A stretch of DNA of 64,000 bases from a virus. The translations under genes and the position numbers were made by a program. The stretch is taken from IMG/VR virus record IMGVR_UViG_3300042464_000191, positions 1 through 64,000 of that record; one strand, written 5' to 3'. Of this stretch, positions 1-8,682 are shown piece by piece. Each line of letters starts with the position of its first letter. Position 1 is the first letter of the stretch. Under the pieces are notes generated by a model. The model was not told where the DNA came from. It did not search any database and was given only the letters and a program-made list of their open reading frames with translations.

Positions 1-2
1 TT

Positions 3-206
3 ATTGGCATCCAAAATGGCAGAGGATACAAAGTAAATCCATTGGCTGAAAAGGTTATTGCCAAATACCAAGCCATATTGGATAAGCAGCAAACTAAAAT
101 TGAAGTTAATCTTGAAGAAAATGTTGAAAGTAGACCAGTTGAAACTAGGGCTACGCAGAGCTATAATACAAAAAGGACTACCATGAACAAGTTGAGGAAT
201 CTATGA
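3..206 (+). CDS. C-terminal end of an unidentified protein (5' end outside window)
   Basis: The frame is open from the left edge for 67 codons and stops with TGA at 204-206. That stop overlaps the ATG of the recombinase gene in an ATGA junction, so the two are probably translationally coupled. The visible tail is rich in Lys, Glu and Asn, looks helical (a run resembling an amphipathic helix around AEKVIAKYQAILDK) and ends in a basic, probably disordered stretch. No family motif is visible. Its position directly upstream of a RecA-like gene suggests a replication or recombination protein, but this is only context. Confidence 0.7.
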   Translation: MGIQNGRGYKVNPLAEKVIAKYQAILDKQQTKIEVNLEENVESRPVETRATQSYNTKRTTMNKLRNL

Positions 207-1306
207 GCAAAACCAAAAAGCCCACAAAGTTTTCGGAAGATAGCGTAAGCAGTTCCATCATTTCCAAATATGGGGATGTTGTTAGAAGCGGAACTGAGGT
301 TCTAGAAAATATCAATAGCCTAAATGTAATTGGGGTATCTCCAGCGTTGGATATCGCACTTGGCGGTGGAATTAGAGAAGGTTCTGTTGTTGTTATGACA
401 GGAGATCCAAAGAGCGGAAAGACCACTACAGCACTACATTTTGCCTCCAAGTGTCAACAAAAGGGGAAGCGTGTTATTTATGTCAATACGGAGGGTAGGT
501 TATCAAGACAAAACTTTGATGGCATCAAGAACCTAAATGCAGACAACATTCTTATTATAGAGTCAACAGATGAAAGAGTATTATCAGCAGAAGACTTCCT
601 AAACATTATAGAGTATTATATCAATAATGATCCCGGCTGTCTGATTATAGCGGATTCTTTATCCAATATGGTTCCAGCCGTAGAGCTTGAGGGAGAAGTA
701 CGAACAGGAGTTAGAAATGCTCTACCAAGACTTTTATCTATGTTTTTCAAGAGAATTAGCGGAACCCTCATGAAGAACAAGGTGATGTTGATTTGTATCA
801 CACATAATATTGCAAATACTGGAGGATCTCCATACGCTCCTCAAAAGATGGCAGATTGTGGAAATATGTTGCAGTATCAAGCTGGTACAAATATGGTTAT
901 CACCCATCGTGGAAAGTGGCAGGTGCCAAAAGATACTGGTCCACACGTTGGACAAATCGCCAACTGGTCTATAAAAACTTCTAATGCTGGCGGTCGCCCG
1001 AATAGCACAGCAGAAGGGTGGATACGATATGGAATCGGAGTAGATGAAGTACAAGAAATCATCCAGATAGCTTGTGAATTTCGTCTAATTAAATCTGCCG
1101 GTGCTTGGTATACTATACAGTGTGCGGTAGATGAACCTTCCCATCCAATAGTCGCTAAAGTTATAGCCGACAATAACGTTGGATCTTCAACAGAAGAACT
1201 TGAGAAGTTCTTTAAGTTTCAAGGCGTAAATAACGTGGCGGAATATCTTAACTCCACACCATCTATAGCTGAATTTATATACCAAAAAATCAAGGAGCTA
1301 CATTGA
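203..1306 (+). CDS. uvsX: RecA/UvsX-like recombinase
   Basis: A 367-residue RecA-fold ATPase expected to form filaments on ssDNA and carry out strand exchange in recombination-dependent replication and repair. The ATPase core has a Walker A motif at residues 67-74 (GDPKSGKT), the RecA-type catalytic glutamate at about E97 in VNTEG, and a Walker B strand ending at D151 (CLIIADSLS). A segment near residues 190-230 (LICITHNI followed by a Gly/Asn-rich stretch) fits the RecA L1/L2 DNA-binding loop region. Length is close to bacterial RecA (about 350) and T4 UvsX (391). The ATG sits in an ATGA overlap with the upstream gene, and the stop overlaps the TTG start of the next. The first 40 residues are variable. 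Which RecA subfamily it belongs to (RecA proper, UvsX or a Sak4-like ATPase) is less certain than the fold. Confidence 0.88.
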   Translation: MSKTKKPTKFSEDSVSSSIISKYGDVVRSGTEVLENINSLNVIGVSPALDIALGGGIREGSVVVMTGDPKSGKTTTALHFASKCQQKGKRVIYVNTEGRLSRQNFDGIKNLNADNILIIESTDERVLSAEDFLNIIEYYINNDPGCLIIADSLSNMVPAVELEGEVRTGVRNALPRLLSMFFKRISGTLMKNKVMLICITHNIANTGGSPYAPQKMADCGNMLQYQAGTNMVITHRGKWQVPKDTGPHVGQIANWSIKTSNAGGRPNSTAEGWIRYGIGVDEVQEIIQIACEFRLIKSAGAWYTIQCAVDEPSHPIVAKVIADNNVGSSTEELEKFFKFQGVNNVAEYLNSTPSIAEFIYQKIKELH

Positions 1307-1725
1307 AAGTCGTTGGTATCAATGGAAAAGAATATACTTGGAATTTAACGGGCTACGATGTATTCAATGATGACAAACGCAAAAGATCAAAGTTTCATAT
1401 AAGAGCCAGAGTATTACTGAAAGAATTATTCAATAGCTATAGAATACTTGAAGAAGTAAAACTGCCGGGAAGCACAGAACTTCATAGAAAATCTGTACTG
1501 TACCTTGACTTTTACATACCTTCGATTAAACTAGCCATAGAGGTTCATGGTCAACAGCATTACGAGTTTTGTCCATTCTTCCACAAAAGTAAAGCAGATT
1601 TTCTCAAAGGCCAAACTAGAGATGATGATAAAATAGAGTGGTGCAGACTTAACGATATCAGATTAGTAACTCTTAAATACACAGAAAGCGACGATGAGTG
1701 GCGACAAAGAATTAAAAGCGTCTGA
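1303..1725 (+). CDS. Small PD-(D/E)XK / Vsr-like endonuclease
   Basis: A 140-residue protein resembling the DUF559/Vsr type of restriction-endonuclease-like fold. A helix with E41 is followed by a strand carrying D69 (LDFYIPSIK) and then E80-V-H-G with Q84, Q85 and H86, the usual layout of catalytic and metal-binding residues in this family. A distal Lys/Cys-containing segment (DKIEWCRLNDIRLV) resembles the last helix-strand of such nucleases. The start is TTG at 1303, overlapping the recombinase stop as TTGA, with GGAG 7 bases upstream. Between the recombinase and a possible mediator gene it could process recombination intermediates or act as a nicking enzyme. Substrate unknown. A second protein at 21743-22510 carries a recognisably related nuclease domain. 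Confidence 0.65.
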   Translation: MKVVGINGKEYTWNLTGYDVFNDDKRKRSKFHIRARVLLKELFNSYRILEEVKLPGSTELHRKSVLYLDFYIPSIKLAIEVHGQQHYEFCPFFHKSKADFLKGQTRDDDKIEWCRLNDIRLVTLKYTESDDEWRQRIKSV

Positions 1726-2170
1726 AAAACTAGCAGAACATATTGAAGCAATAAATGACTACATAAATAGTAGTAATACAAAATTCTCCTCGTTTAGAGA
1801 GGAATATTTATTAGTCTCTGATTTATCATCTGATCAACTTAAAAGACTTACTCAGCAAGAACTATTTGATGCCGCGTATCTTATTTATGGTTATGCAACC
1901 TATATTCAAGATGAAATCAATAAGAATAAGGTAGCACTGAGTTGGTGTCATGATCAAATGGAAAAACTAATAGTCAAGCACAGTCAGGATTTTGGTCAAT
2001 ATACCAAGCATGAATCCAAAAAGTATATTCTTTCACAGAACAATTCATATGCTTCATCTTTAGAAAACATGCGGGAAGTAGCAGAAGCTAGACTGCAATC
2101 TCTTGATGGCAAAGTTTATGAACTAAAAAGAAAAGCGGACATATTACTTGAGAGGGGCAAACGACAATGA
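1694..2170 (+). CDS. Helical protein, possible UvsY-like recombination mediator
   Basis: A 158-residue, highly charged and predicted all-helical protein without a clear catalytic motif. It begins with ATG inside the end of the nuclease gene (32-base overlap) and ends in an ATGA overlap with the next gene. The C-terminal half (YTKHESKKYILS, then a long helix ending in LLERGKRQ) resembles in layout the conserved part of T4 UvsY, where a helix pair leads into a basic helix with an R-G turn. Size is also close (UvsY is 137 residues). UvsY loads UvsX onto SSB-coated ssDNA, so a position two genes after the recombinase would make sense. This is analogy of layout and context, not a proven homology. 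It may be an unrelated coiled-coil protein. Confidence 0.55.
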   Translation: MSGDKELKASEKLAEHIEAINDYINSSNTKFSSFREEYLLVSDLSSDQLKRLTQQELFDAAYLIYGYATYIQDEINKNKVALSWCHDQMEKLIVKHSQDFGQYTKHESKKYILSQNNSYASSLENMREVAEARLQSLDGKVYELKRKADILLERGKRQ

Positions 2171-2604
2171 GTGACTTTGATGCATTTATCTCTTCCCTAT
2201 CGGAAGAACAAAAGACAGCACTGCTTAATATTCTAACATCTACTAAAAATGACACACCCGCCAAGTCGGCACCAAAAAGGGCTGTCAAGAAAACCAAGAA
2301 AAATAAAAGCACTAAACCATCTGAATCTACAGAATCCGCCGATGTAGATTCTGATTTCACAATGAAGAGGGCGGAAAGTTCCAATAATCGGAGAAGAGAA
2401 CCCGTGAAGGCTAAAAAGAATCAATGGGTAGACGAGGGTGAATTCAAAGACTTTGATACAAAGTATGGAGAAAGAACACCACGAAATAGACCCGCACCTA
2501 AGAAGGTGGATGTAGATTGTTCGGTTTGTGGAAGATCATTTAAGGTAGATCCGCGTTATGTCTATGGAGAATATCACCGCTGTAGCAGGTGTGCAGGAAA
2601 GTAA
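2167..2604 (+). CDS. Basic linker protein with C-terminal zinc ribbon
   Basis: A 145-residue protein in three parts. Residues 1-30 form a short acidic helix (SSLSEEQKTALLNIL). Residues 30-105 are Lys/Ser/Pro-rich and probably disordered, which would suit nucleic-acid contact. The C-terminus has two CxxC pairs (CSVC, then CSRC about 20 residues later), a four-cysteine zinc-ribbon pattern. ATGA overlap with the upstream gene; four bases before the helicase ATG. The family is not recognised. Its position suggests an accessory of replication or recombination. Confidence 0.6.
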   Translation: MSDFDAFISSLSEEQKTALLNILTSTKNDTPAKSAPKRAVKKTKKNKSTKPSESTESADVDSDFTMKRAESSNNRRREPVKAKKNQWVDEGEFKDFDTKYGERTPRNRPAPKKVDVDCSVCGRSFKVDPRYVYGEYHRCSRCAGK

Positions 2605-2607
2605 TAT

Positions 2608-4080
2608 ATGGAAACAAAACTAACCGATATTGGATCAGAACGTGCAGTTCTGGCTGGAGTACTACAGCATGGCATAGATGGATATGTTGCTATATCTGAT
2701 ATTATCAACAGCGAAAGCTTTGGTCATGTCAATAATCAAGTTCTCTACAAGTGCATAGAGAAAGTAATTAATAATGACCAAAAGGTTGATATACCAGCTA
2801 TATTAGCCGCTGCTGATCATTTGAATTTGGGCGACAGTATAAATACTCCACAGGAGTTGAAATACATAAAGTCTTTGTTTGATTTTCCAGTTAACAAAGA
2901 TAATATTTTTAGTTTTGCACTGCAAGTCAAAAAGTTTGAATTTGCACGTAAAATCAAAAAGCTAACCGCCAAGATTCATAAGGATGTAGATGATGTTACC
3001 GGATCAGAAACCATTAATGATATCATACAGATCCTAGAGAATCCCGTCACGGAATTTTTACGAGAAGATGACGGCGGGGATACGCCAGAAAAGATAGGAA
3101 AGGATATCGCAACTTATGTAGATTTCTTAGAAAATAACAAGTGCGATGTTATTGGTATTCCAACTGGATTTTCCCGTTACGATGAGGCTATCGGTGGAGG
3201 ATTAAGGAGAAAGTGCGTAGACCTTGTGGCTGCAAGACCAAAAGTTGGCAAAAGCGTATTTGCTGATAATGTAGCATTAAATGTAGCTACCAGAAATGTT
3301 CCAGTGTTGATGCTTGATACGGAAATGAGCAAAGAGGACCATCTTAATAGATTGTTATCTGGCATTAGTGGTATACCAATTAATGAAATTGCAACCGGTA
3401 AATTTGTTGACGATGATGAAAAAAGGTCTTGCGTTCGCGGGGCTATGGAAATTTTAAGCTCTATACCGTATTCATACATTAGCGTTGCTGGCAAACCATT
3501 TGATCAGATTTTGAATCTAATCAAAAGATGGATTGTGCAAGAAGTCAAAACAGATGATACTGGCAAAACTAATGACTGCCTTATCATATATGATTATTTA
3601 AAACTAATGTCATCTAGCTCCATTACTAACAATATACAAGAGTATCAAGCACTAGGTTTTCAGATTACATCTCTACATAATCTGTGTGTTAAGTTGGATA
3701 TTCCATGTCTTTCTTTCGTACAGCTAAATAGAGATGGCATTACAAAAGAAAGCACAGACGCTGTATCTGGTTCCGATAGATTAATCTGGTTATGCACATC
3801 TTTTTCCATTTTTAAGATCAAATCTCCAGAAGAATTAGCAGAGGATGGTCCCAATGCTGGTAACAGAAAATTAGTACCCATTGTTTCAAGACACGGTGGC
3901 GGATTAGACGATGGTGATTATATCAATATGATTATGCAAGGTTCCCATGCAAAACTAAGAGAGTTAAAAACAAGGAATGAGTTTAAGAATCAGCCAGTTG
4001 GCGATACAGGATTAATAGATAAAAATACACTAGATAAGGTAAACGATGGACTTGCAGAAGATCAAGAAGACTCTGAATGA
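2608..4080 (+). CDS. dnaB: Replicative DNA helicase, DnaB family
   Basis: A 490-residue hexameric-helicase homologue that should unwind DNA 5' to 3' at the fork. The N-terminal 130 residues match the DnaB N-terminal helical domain (SERAVLAGVL near the start; helices with FGHVNNQVLY). After a linker comes the RecA-like motor: Walker A at 209-216 (ARPKVGKS), a glutamate in LDTEMS, the Walker B-type strand CLIIYDYLKL, and a polar Q-N-R motif (SFVQLNRDG) as in DnaB motif H4. A Ser/Arg region near the C-terminus (VSRHGGG) fits the arginine-finger segment. Length is normal for the family. A Shine-Dalgarno-like GGAAAG precedes the ATG. The last 35 bases overlap the primase gene, so helicase and primase are likely made together. 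Confidence 0.9.
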   Translation: METKLTDIGSERAVLAGVLQHGIDGYVAISDIINSESFGHVNNQVLYKCIEKVINNDQKVDIPAILAAADHLNLGDSINTPQELKYIKSLFDFPVNKDNIFSFALQVKKFEFARKIKKLTAKIHKDVDDVTGSETINDIIQILENPVTEFLREDDGGDTPEKIGKDIATYVDFLENNKCDVIGIPTGFSRYDEAIGGGLRRKCVDLVAARPKVGKSVFADNVALNVATRNVPVLMLDTEMSKEDHLNRLLSGISGIPINEIATGKFVDDDEKRSCVRGAMEILSSIPYSYISVAGKPFDQILNLIKRWIVQEVKTDDTGKTNDCLIIYDYLKLMSSSSITNNIQEYQALGFQITSLHNLCVKLDIPCLSFVQLNRDGITKESTDAVSGSDRLIWLCTSFSIFKIKSPEELAEDGPNAGNRKLVPIVSRHGGGLDDGDYINMIMQGSHAKLRELKTRNEFKNQPVGDTGLIDKNTLDKVNDGLAEDQEDSE

Positions 4081-5065
4081 AAATGCAGAGAAGATATTCT
4101 CTAAGCTTGGAATGAAGTACGAGGTATTCGGGGATAATATTTATTCAACGTGTCCAGTTCATGAATCTAGCGACAACCCAAGAGCATTCTCATTCTCTGT
4201 AAATAAAGGCATCTGGAAATGCTGGACCAGAGATTGTCAGCATCAATATAAAAACGATCTATTTGGCTTGATCCGTGGGGCATTATCCCAATCTCGCGGA
4301 GAGGATGTTACCTTTGGAGATGCTCTCAAATGGGCCTGCGACACGATAGAATTGAAAAGATCAACAACAACCAGTACTCCACCACCAAATCAAATAACGG
4401 ATTTTGAACGCCTTGTGTCCTTTCTAAATCAGAAGGATGAAAAGGTAATACACCGATCTATTATTTTAGAAGAGGGAATACACTATCCATCTAAATATTT
4501 TCTAAGCCGTGGATTTGAGGCATCAACATTGAAATATTTTGAAGTTGGAGATTGCATAAACAAGAAGTCCAAAATGTATGATAGATCTATTATACCCATT
4601 CATGATGACGAGGGTAAACTGGTTGCTATGATAGGCAGAGCTATCAAAGAGTATAAGTCACCAAAGTTTTTGTTCGATCCAAAGGGTTTTAACAAGGCAG
4701 ACCTGTTTTATAACTACCACAGAGCTATAAATAAGATAGTAGAAACGCACTCTGTCTTTTTGGTCGAGGGTCAGGGGGATGTATGGAAGCTATATGAAGC
4801 TGGCATACATAACGCCTTGGGTCTATTTGGGAAAACCATCAGCAAAGAACAAGAACTAAAGCTGAATAAATTACCCATCACACACATTGTTGTGCTAACA
4901 GATAATGACCAAGCGGGCAGAGAATCAAAAATACAAATACAAAGACAGTTTAGCAGATTTTATAAACTAAGCTTCCCAAAGCTAAACAAAAAAGATATTG
5001 GCGATATGACAGTTGAACAGATTAAAACATTGATACTACCACAGATAAAAGGGTTATCTCTATGA
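4046..5065 (+). CDS. dnaG: DNA primase, DnaG type (CHC2 zinc finger plus Toprim)
   Basis: A 339-residue primase making RNA primers for lagging-strand synthesis. The N-terminal zinc-binding module is visible as C36-P-V-H39 and C59...C64 (WKCWTRDC), the CHC2-type pattern. The Toprim catalytic domain has the invariant glutamate E241 in FLVEGQGD and the paired aspartates D286 and D288 in LTDNDQAG. No C-terminal helicase-interaction domain is present, so it is shorter than bacterial DnaG (about 580 residues); phage primases are often short. The ATG is chosen because it sits within the helicase end and gives the full zinc motif. The stop overlaps the dNMP kinase start (ATGA). Confidence 0.88.
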   Translation: MDLQKIKKTLNENAEKIFSKLGMKYEVFGDNIYSTCPVHESSDNPRAFSFSVNKGIWKCWTRDCQHQYKNDLFGLIRGALSQSRGEDVTFGDALKWACDTIELKRSTTTSTPPPNQITDFERLVSFLNQKDEKVIHRSIILEEGIHYPSKYFLSRGFEASTLKYFEVGDCINKKSKMYDRSIIPIHDDEGKLVAMIGRAIKEYKSPKFLFDPKGFNKADLFYNYHRAINKIVETHSVFLVEGQGDVWKLYEAGIHNALGLFGKTISKEQELKLNKLPITHIVVLTDNDQAGRESKIQIQRQFSRFYKLSFPKLNKKDIGDMTVEQIKTLILPQIKGLSL

Positions 5066-5805
5066 AGATTATTGGCATAGCTGGCAGAAAGCAAGCTGGC
5101 AAGAATACGGTAGCAAATTATATCAATGGTCATGTGCTTAAGCATAAAAACATGATCAATGATTTTGCTATTGATTCCAACGGTATGCTTGTAGTAAACA
5201 CACAAGATATTACTGGTCAGTCTGGTTTTGGCATTTTTGACGTTACTAGAAAAGATAGTATCTTTGTAGATTATGCAGAAAGAGATTTATGGCCTTACGT
5301 CAAAGTTTATCATTTTGCAGACCCTCTTAAAGAAATGGCGGTAGGGTTATTTGGATTAAAACCATCTGAAGTTTATGGAAGCGATGATCAAAAGAATTTA
5401 GTAACGAATATTAATTGGGAATCAATGCCAGATTGTCCACCAGATAAAGCTGGGCCGATGACAAATAGAGAGTTCCTAGAACATTTTGGAACTAAGATAG
5501 TGCGTAAAATTAAAAGAGACGCTTGGTCAGAATATGCAATAAACAAGGTCGTGGCAGAACAATCAGAAATAGCTATTATACCAGATGTAAGATTTCCCAA
5601 CGAAGTAGAGTCAATACAAAAGAACGGTGGAGTAGTAATCAGATTGACACGCAATGCTTTTAACAGCAACGCAGAAGCAGAAAAAGCACTAGATAAAGAA
5701 AATTTTGATTGGAAGAAGTTCGATTTAGTAATCGACAATCATGCAATGTCATTAACAGATTTGTGTGATTATCTCAAGAACCATTCTCATTTTTGGGGGT
5801 ATTGA
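5062..5805 (+). CDS. Deoxynucleoside monophosphate kinase (T4 gp1-like)
   Basis: A 247-residue P-loop kinase predicted to phosphorylate dNMPs to dNDPs for phage DNA synthesis. The P-loop is G8-RKQA-G13-K14-N15-T16, the GxxxxGKN form typical of T4 gp1-like kinases. Other family marks are HFADPLKEM near residues 84-92 (nucleotide-handling region), the FGTKIVRK segment, and D175-V-R177-FPN180-E181, the conserved D-x-R-F-P-N-E motif. Coupled by ATGA to the primase and by TGATG to the next nuclease. Its presence in the replication operon points to host nucleotide takeover. Whether it acts on a modified dNMP cannot be told from sequence. Confidence 0.82.
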   Translation: MKIIGIAGRKQAGKNTVANYINGHVLKHKNMINDFAIDSNGMLVVNTQDITGQSGFGIFDVTRKDSIFVDYAERDLWPYVKVYHFADPLKEMAVGLFGLKPSEVYGSDDQKNLVTNINWESMPDCPPDKAGPMTNREFLEHFGTKIVRKIKRDAWSEYAINKVVAEQSEIAIIPDVRFPNEVESIQKNGGVVIRLTRNAFNSNAEAEKALDKENFDWKKFDLVIDNHAMSLTDLCDYLKNHSHFWGY

Positions 5806-6824
5806 TGTTAGTCACATATATTAGATCATCAAGTTACAATAATTACTCGTATTGTCAAATGCAATATTTTATTACCTATGTCCTTGGTCATCAGCCAGAC
5901 AGCGGTAAGAAAGCGGAGCTTGGTACAATTGTACACAAAGTAATGGAGACTCTAGCAAAATTAAAGAAATATCAACAAGATAATCCAAAAAAGACTAAGT
6001 TGATAATTACTGATGAAGCTGTTGGCGAAATTAATATCAAAAAGGCAGACCTCTTCACCGATGATTGCGTAAAGGATATTATACAAAAGAGTTTCAATTT
6101 TTATACCTCTGACTCAAAGCACAACTTTACAAAGGGCGATAATGAAAGCTGTGCAGATTTGGTATGGAATACTCTAAGCTATAATGACGGACAATTTGAT
6201 CCACGATATAGGAACATAGTTGCCGCAGAACCCCATTTCGATATTCCAATTGATGAAGATTGGGCGCATTTTGATTATAAGGTTGGAGATAAAACAATAA
6301 AGGGTCAATTGGCTATTAAAGGCACCATAGACCTAGTTACAGAATCCTCAGAGGGCATAATAGAGGTTATAGATTGGAAAACTGGTAGACGGCTGGATTG
6401 GGCAACGGGGGAGGAAAAAACATACGAAAAACTATGCTCAGATCCACAGCTATTACTTTATAATTATGCTATATCTAAGCTTTTTCCAGAGTATAAACAG
6501 TCGATAATGAGCATCTTTTTTATTAAGGACGGCGGTCCATTTTCTATGTGTTTTGACAGGGATGACGAGAAAAGATTTCTAAATATGCTTAAAAACAAGT
6601 TCGAAGATATCAAAAAGAACAATACTCCACAGCCAATCTCTCAGAATCGTGACAACTGGAAATGTACCAAATTATGCCACTATTGTAAGAATAACTGGCC
6701 GGGAACCGATACCAATATGTGTATATACATAGAGAATAGCCTCAAATCCAAAGGAATGGATGAGACTATCAAACATTGCACAAAACCCGGATTTGATATT
6801 GGGTTTTATTCCGCTCCCGGTTGA
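5805..6824 (+). CDS. Cas4/RecB-like exonuclease with Fe-S cluster cysteines
   Basis: A 339-residue PD-(D/E)XK nuclease of the Cas4/AddB/RecB type. From the ATG at 5805: C17 (SYCQMQY), H44 (GTIVHKVMETL), D176 (KGTIDLV), D190-W-K192 (EVIDWKTGR), then the QxxxY motif at Q215 (PQLLLYNYA). These are the metal-binding and catalytic residues of RecB-family nucleases. Near the end are C287, C291, C294 and C306, which with C17 give the spacing expected of the iron-sulfur staple in AddB and Cas4. A TTG at 5793 would also open this frame, but ATG overlaps the kinase stop as TGATG and follows a run of G that can act as ribosome-binding site. Likely role: 5' or 3' end resection for recombination. No cas genes are nearby, so no CRISPR link is implied. 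Confidence 0.82.
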   Translation: MLVTYIRSSSYNNYSYCQMQYFITYVLGHQPDSGKKAELGTIVHKVMETLAKLKKYQQDNPKKTKLIITDEAVGEINIKKADLFTDDCVKDIIQKSFNFYTSDSKHNFTKGDNESCADLVWNTLSYNDGQFDPRYRNIVAAEPHFDIPIDEDWAHFDYKVGDKTIKGQLAIKGTIDLVTESSEGIIEVIDWKTGRRLDWATGEEKTYEKLCSDPQLLLYNYAISKLFPEYKQSIMSIFFIKDGGPFSMCFDRDDEKRFLNMLKNKFEDIKKNNTPQPISQNRDNWKCTKLCHYCKNNWPGTDTNMCIYIENSLKSKGMDETIKHCTKPGFDIGFYSAPG

Positions 6825-6832
6825 GATATATC

Positions 6833-7687
6833 ATGGATAAACTATTAACTATAGGTATGGCTACGTATGATGATTTTGATGGAGTGTTTTTCTCCATCCA
6901 AGCACTACGTATGTATCATTCGATATGCAATACAAAATATGTAGAGTTTATTGTATTAGACGGTAATAGTACTAGCCCACACGGAAATGCCTGTAAAACA
7001 TTTGTCGAAGGTGCTGTGCATGGAAAATATATACCTTACACGGGACAACCTAGTTCCTTCAATAAGTATAAAATAGCTGATTATGCTACTGGTAAATATG
7101 TACTAATTATAGATTGTCACGTATTGATAGAAAATCGTGGCATAGATAATCTATTAAACTATTTTCATCAAAATCCTAATTGTAAAAATTTGGTTCAAGG
7201 CCCACTAATATATGATGATCTTGTAAATGTAAGCACCCATTTTGATCCAAAGTGGAGCGGTCATATGTATGGCGTTTGGTCTACAAACAAAGAGGCATAT
7301 GATAAGAATGAGCCTTTTGAAATACCAATGCAGGGCATGGGCTTATTGAGCTTTGAAAAAAGTGCTTGGCAAGGAATCAATCCACATTTTAAGGGGTTTG
7401 GTGGAGAAGAAGGATATATAGCTGAAAAATTTAGACGATGGGGAGGGAAGAATATATGCCTACCATCTCTTAAATGGAATCATAGATTTGGTAGACCTAA
7501 TGGGGTACACTATCCATTAATTCTAGAAGATAGAATTTGGAACTACTTCATTGGTTGGCTAGAAATTACACAAGATCCAGATCATGAAATGGTAAGATCA
7601 ACATATGATTATTTCAAAGACAAAATTCCACCAAACAGTATCGACAACATCTTGACACTAGCCCTACAACAAACTGGATTAAAATAA
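6833..7687 (+). CDS. Glycosyltransferase family 2-like protein
   Basis: A 284-residue GT-A-fold protein. It starts with the typical first strand LLTIGMATYDDF, has the nucleotide-sugar-binding FIVLDGNS strand, and a metal-site equivalent near residues 93-100 (IIDCHVLI) where DxD is replaced by D-C-H. A later MQGMGLLSFEK and GFGGEEGYIAEKFRR (Gly-rich plus E-E) fits the acceptor/catalytic region of GT2 enzymes. A TTG at 6821 overlapping the upstream stop is an alternative start, but ATG 6833 begins directly before the conserved first strand. It abuts the radical-SAM gene through a one-base TAATG overlap, suggesting a two-enzyme module. Donor and acceptor unknown. Confidence 0.75.
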   Translation: MDKLLTIGMATYDDFDGVFFSIQALRMYHSICNTKYVEFIVLDGNSTSPHGNACKTFVEGAVHGKYIPYTGQPSSFNKYKIADYATGKYVLIIDCHVLIENRGIDNLLNYFHQNPNCKNLVQGPLIYDDLVNVSTHFDPKWSGHMYGVWSTNKEAYDKNEPFEIPMQGMGLLSFEKSAWQGINPHFKGFGGEEGYIAEKFRRWGGKNICLPSLKWNHRFGRPNGVHYPLILEDRIWNYFIGWLEITQDPDHEMVRSTYDYFKDKIPPNSIDNILTLALQQTGLK

Positions 7688-8670
7688 TGGATATTCTTGA
7701 AAACATCAGAGGATTATTTAAGCAACACAAGATTAGAAATATGCAGCTTGATCCTAATGGATCGTGTAATGCCGGATGCTGGTTTTGTCCAGTAAGATAT
7801 GTTGGTAATCCAGAAGAAGCCAAAAATCAAATGGATCCAGAGTTGCTAGAAAAAATCTTCTACAACATTGTTCAAGAAAGAGATAATAATGGATTGGTAG
7901 ACCCTGCTTTTAATGGTTTCTATACTTCTCACTACAATGAAGTTCTTTTATATAGACACTTTGAAGATTTACTAAAAGTAGCCAGAAAGTACAAAATGAT
8001 TTTTATGGTACTTTCTAATGGTACAACTCTGACTCCACAAAAGACTGATCTTATATTAGAGTACCGCGATGTTATATCTGGCATATGCTTAAATGTTCCA
8101 TGTTTTGAAGATGAACTTTGGTCTAAAAGAGTAAATCTCCCAAAACAACTTTTCCCAAAGCTAATCAGTAATATTCAATACTTTTTAGATACTCATCCCA
8201 TGATGCTATCTATACAAGTAAATGGCTGGAGTGCAGACAACACATGGCTACAAAAGGGAGAAAATTTTCCTGTAGATTTGTCTGATGATGAAAACGAAAA
8301 ACAATTTCAATTAGCAAAATCAATGTTTCCAAAAGCTAATGTATTTAAAATGCCACACTTGGTAGATCGTGCTGGTGCTATTGGGGATGTAATAACCAAT
8401 CTACATGCTATAAAAACATATCATGCAAATAAAAAAGTTGTCGGCTGCTTAAACTCCAGAGAAACCGGTGGAAGACCGGTAGGCTGGATTCATGTTAATG
8501 CAAATGGAGAATGCTTTTTGTGCTGCAATGACTATGACATGGAAATAAAGTTTGGTGACTTCAAGACTCAATCTTTAAAAGATTTTTGGGGTAGTGAAGA
8601 TCATGTAAATAAAATTAAGGAATCTTACGAAGGAATCTGTACAAAGTGCGCTTCCGCACAGTTCGAATAA
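7687..8670 (+). CDS. Radical SAM enzyme with SPASM-like C-terminus
   Basis: A 327-residue radical S-adenosylmethionine enzyme. The CxxxCxxC cluster motif is C27-NAG-C31-WF-C34. The (beta/alpha) barrel continues through strands such as MIFMVLSNGTTL. The C-terminal part has a conserved Cys (VVGCLNSRE), a strand-turn with CFLCCND, FGDFKTQSLKDFW, and a terminal CTKC, which is the usual layout of a SPASM domain holding extra Fe-S clusters. SPASM enzymes commonly modify peptides or alcohol groups. Here the partner is a glycosyltransferase in a TAATG overlap, so a sugar or a glycosylated phage or host component is a possible substrate; this is inference. The C-terminal end is followed 12 bases later by the next gene with its own AGGAG site. 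Confidence 0.82.
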   Translation: MDILENIRGLFKQHKIRNMQLDPNGSCNAGCWFCPVRYVGNPEEAKNQMDPELLEKIFYNIVQERDNNGLVDPAFNGFYTSHYNEVLLYRHFEDLLKVARKYKMIFMVLSNGTTLTPQKTDLILEYRDVISGICLNVPCFEDELWSKRVNLPKQLFPKLISNIQYFLDTHPMMLSIQVNGWSADNTWLQKGENFPVDLSDDENEKQFQLAKSMFPKANVFKMPHLVDRAGAIGDVITNLHAIKTYHANKKVVGCLNSRETGGRPVGWIHVNANGECFLCCNDYDMEIKFGDFKTQSLKDFWGSEDHVNKIKESYEGICTKCASAQFE

Positions 8671-8682
8671 CAGGAGAAAAAT

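Noticed and set aside
5805-6824. Cas4 as a sign of a CRISPR system
   Set aside because: Only the nuclease fold with Fe-S cysteines is present; no repeats, Cas1 or Cas2 were seen. Cas4-like nucleases are common in phages.
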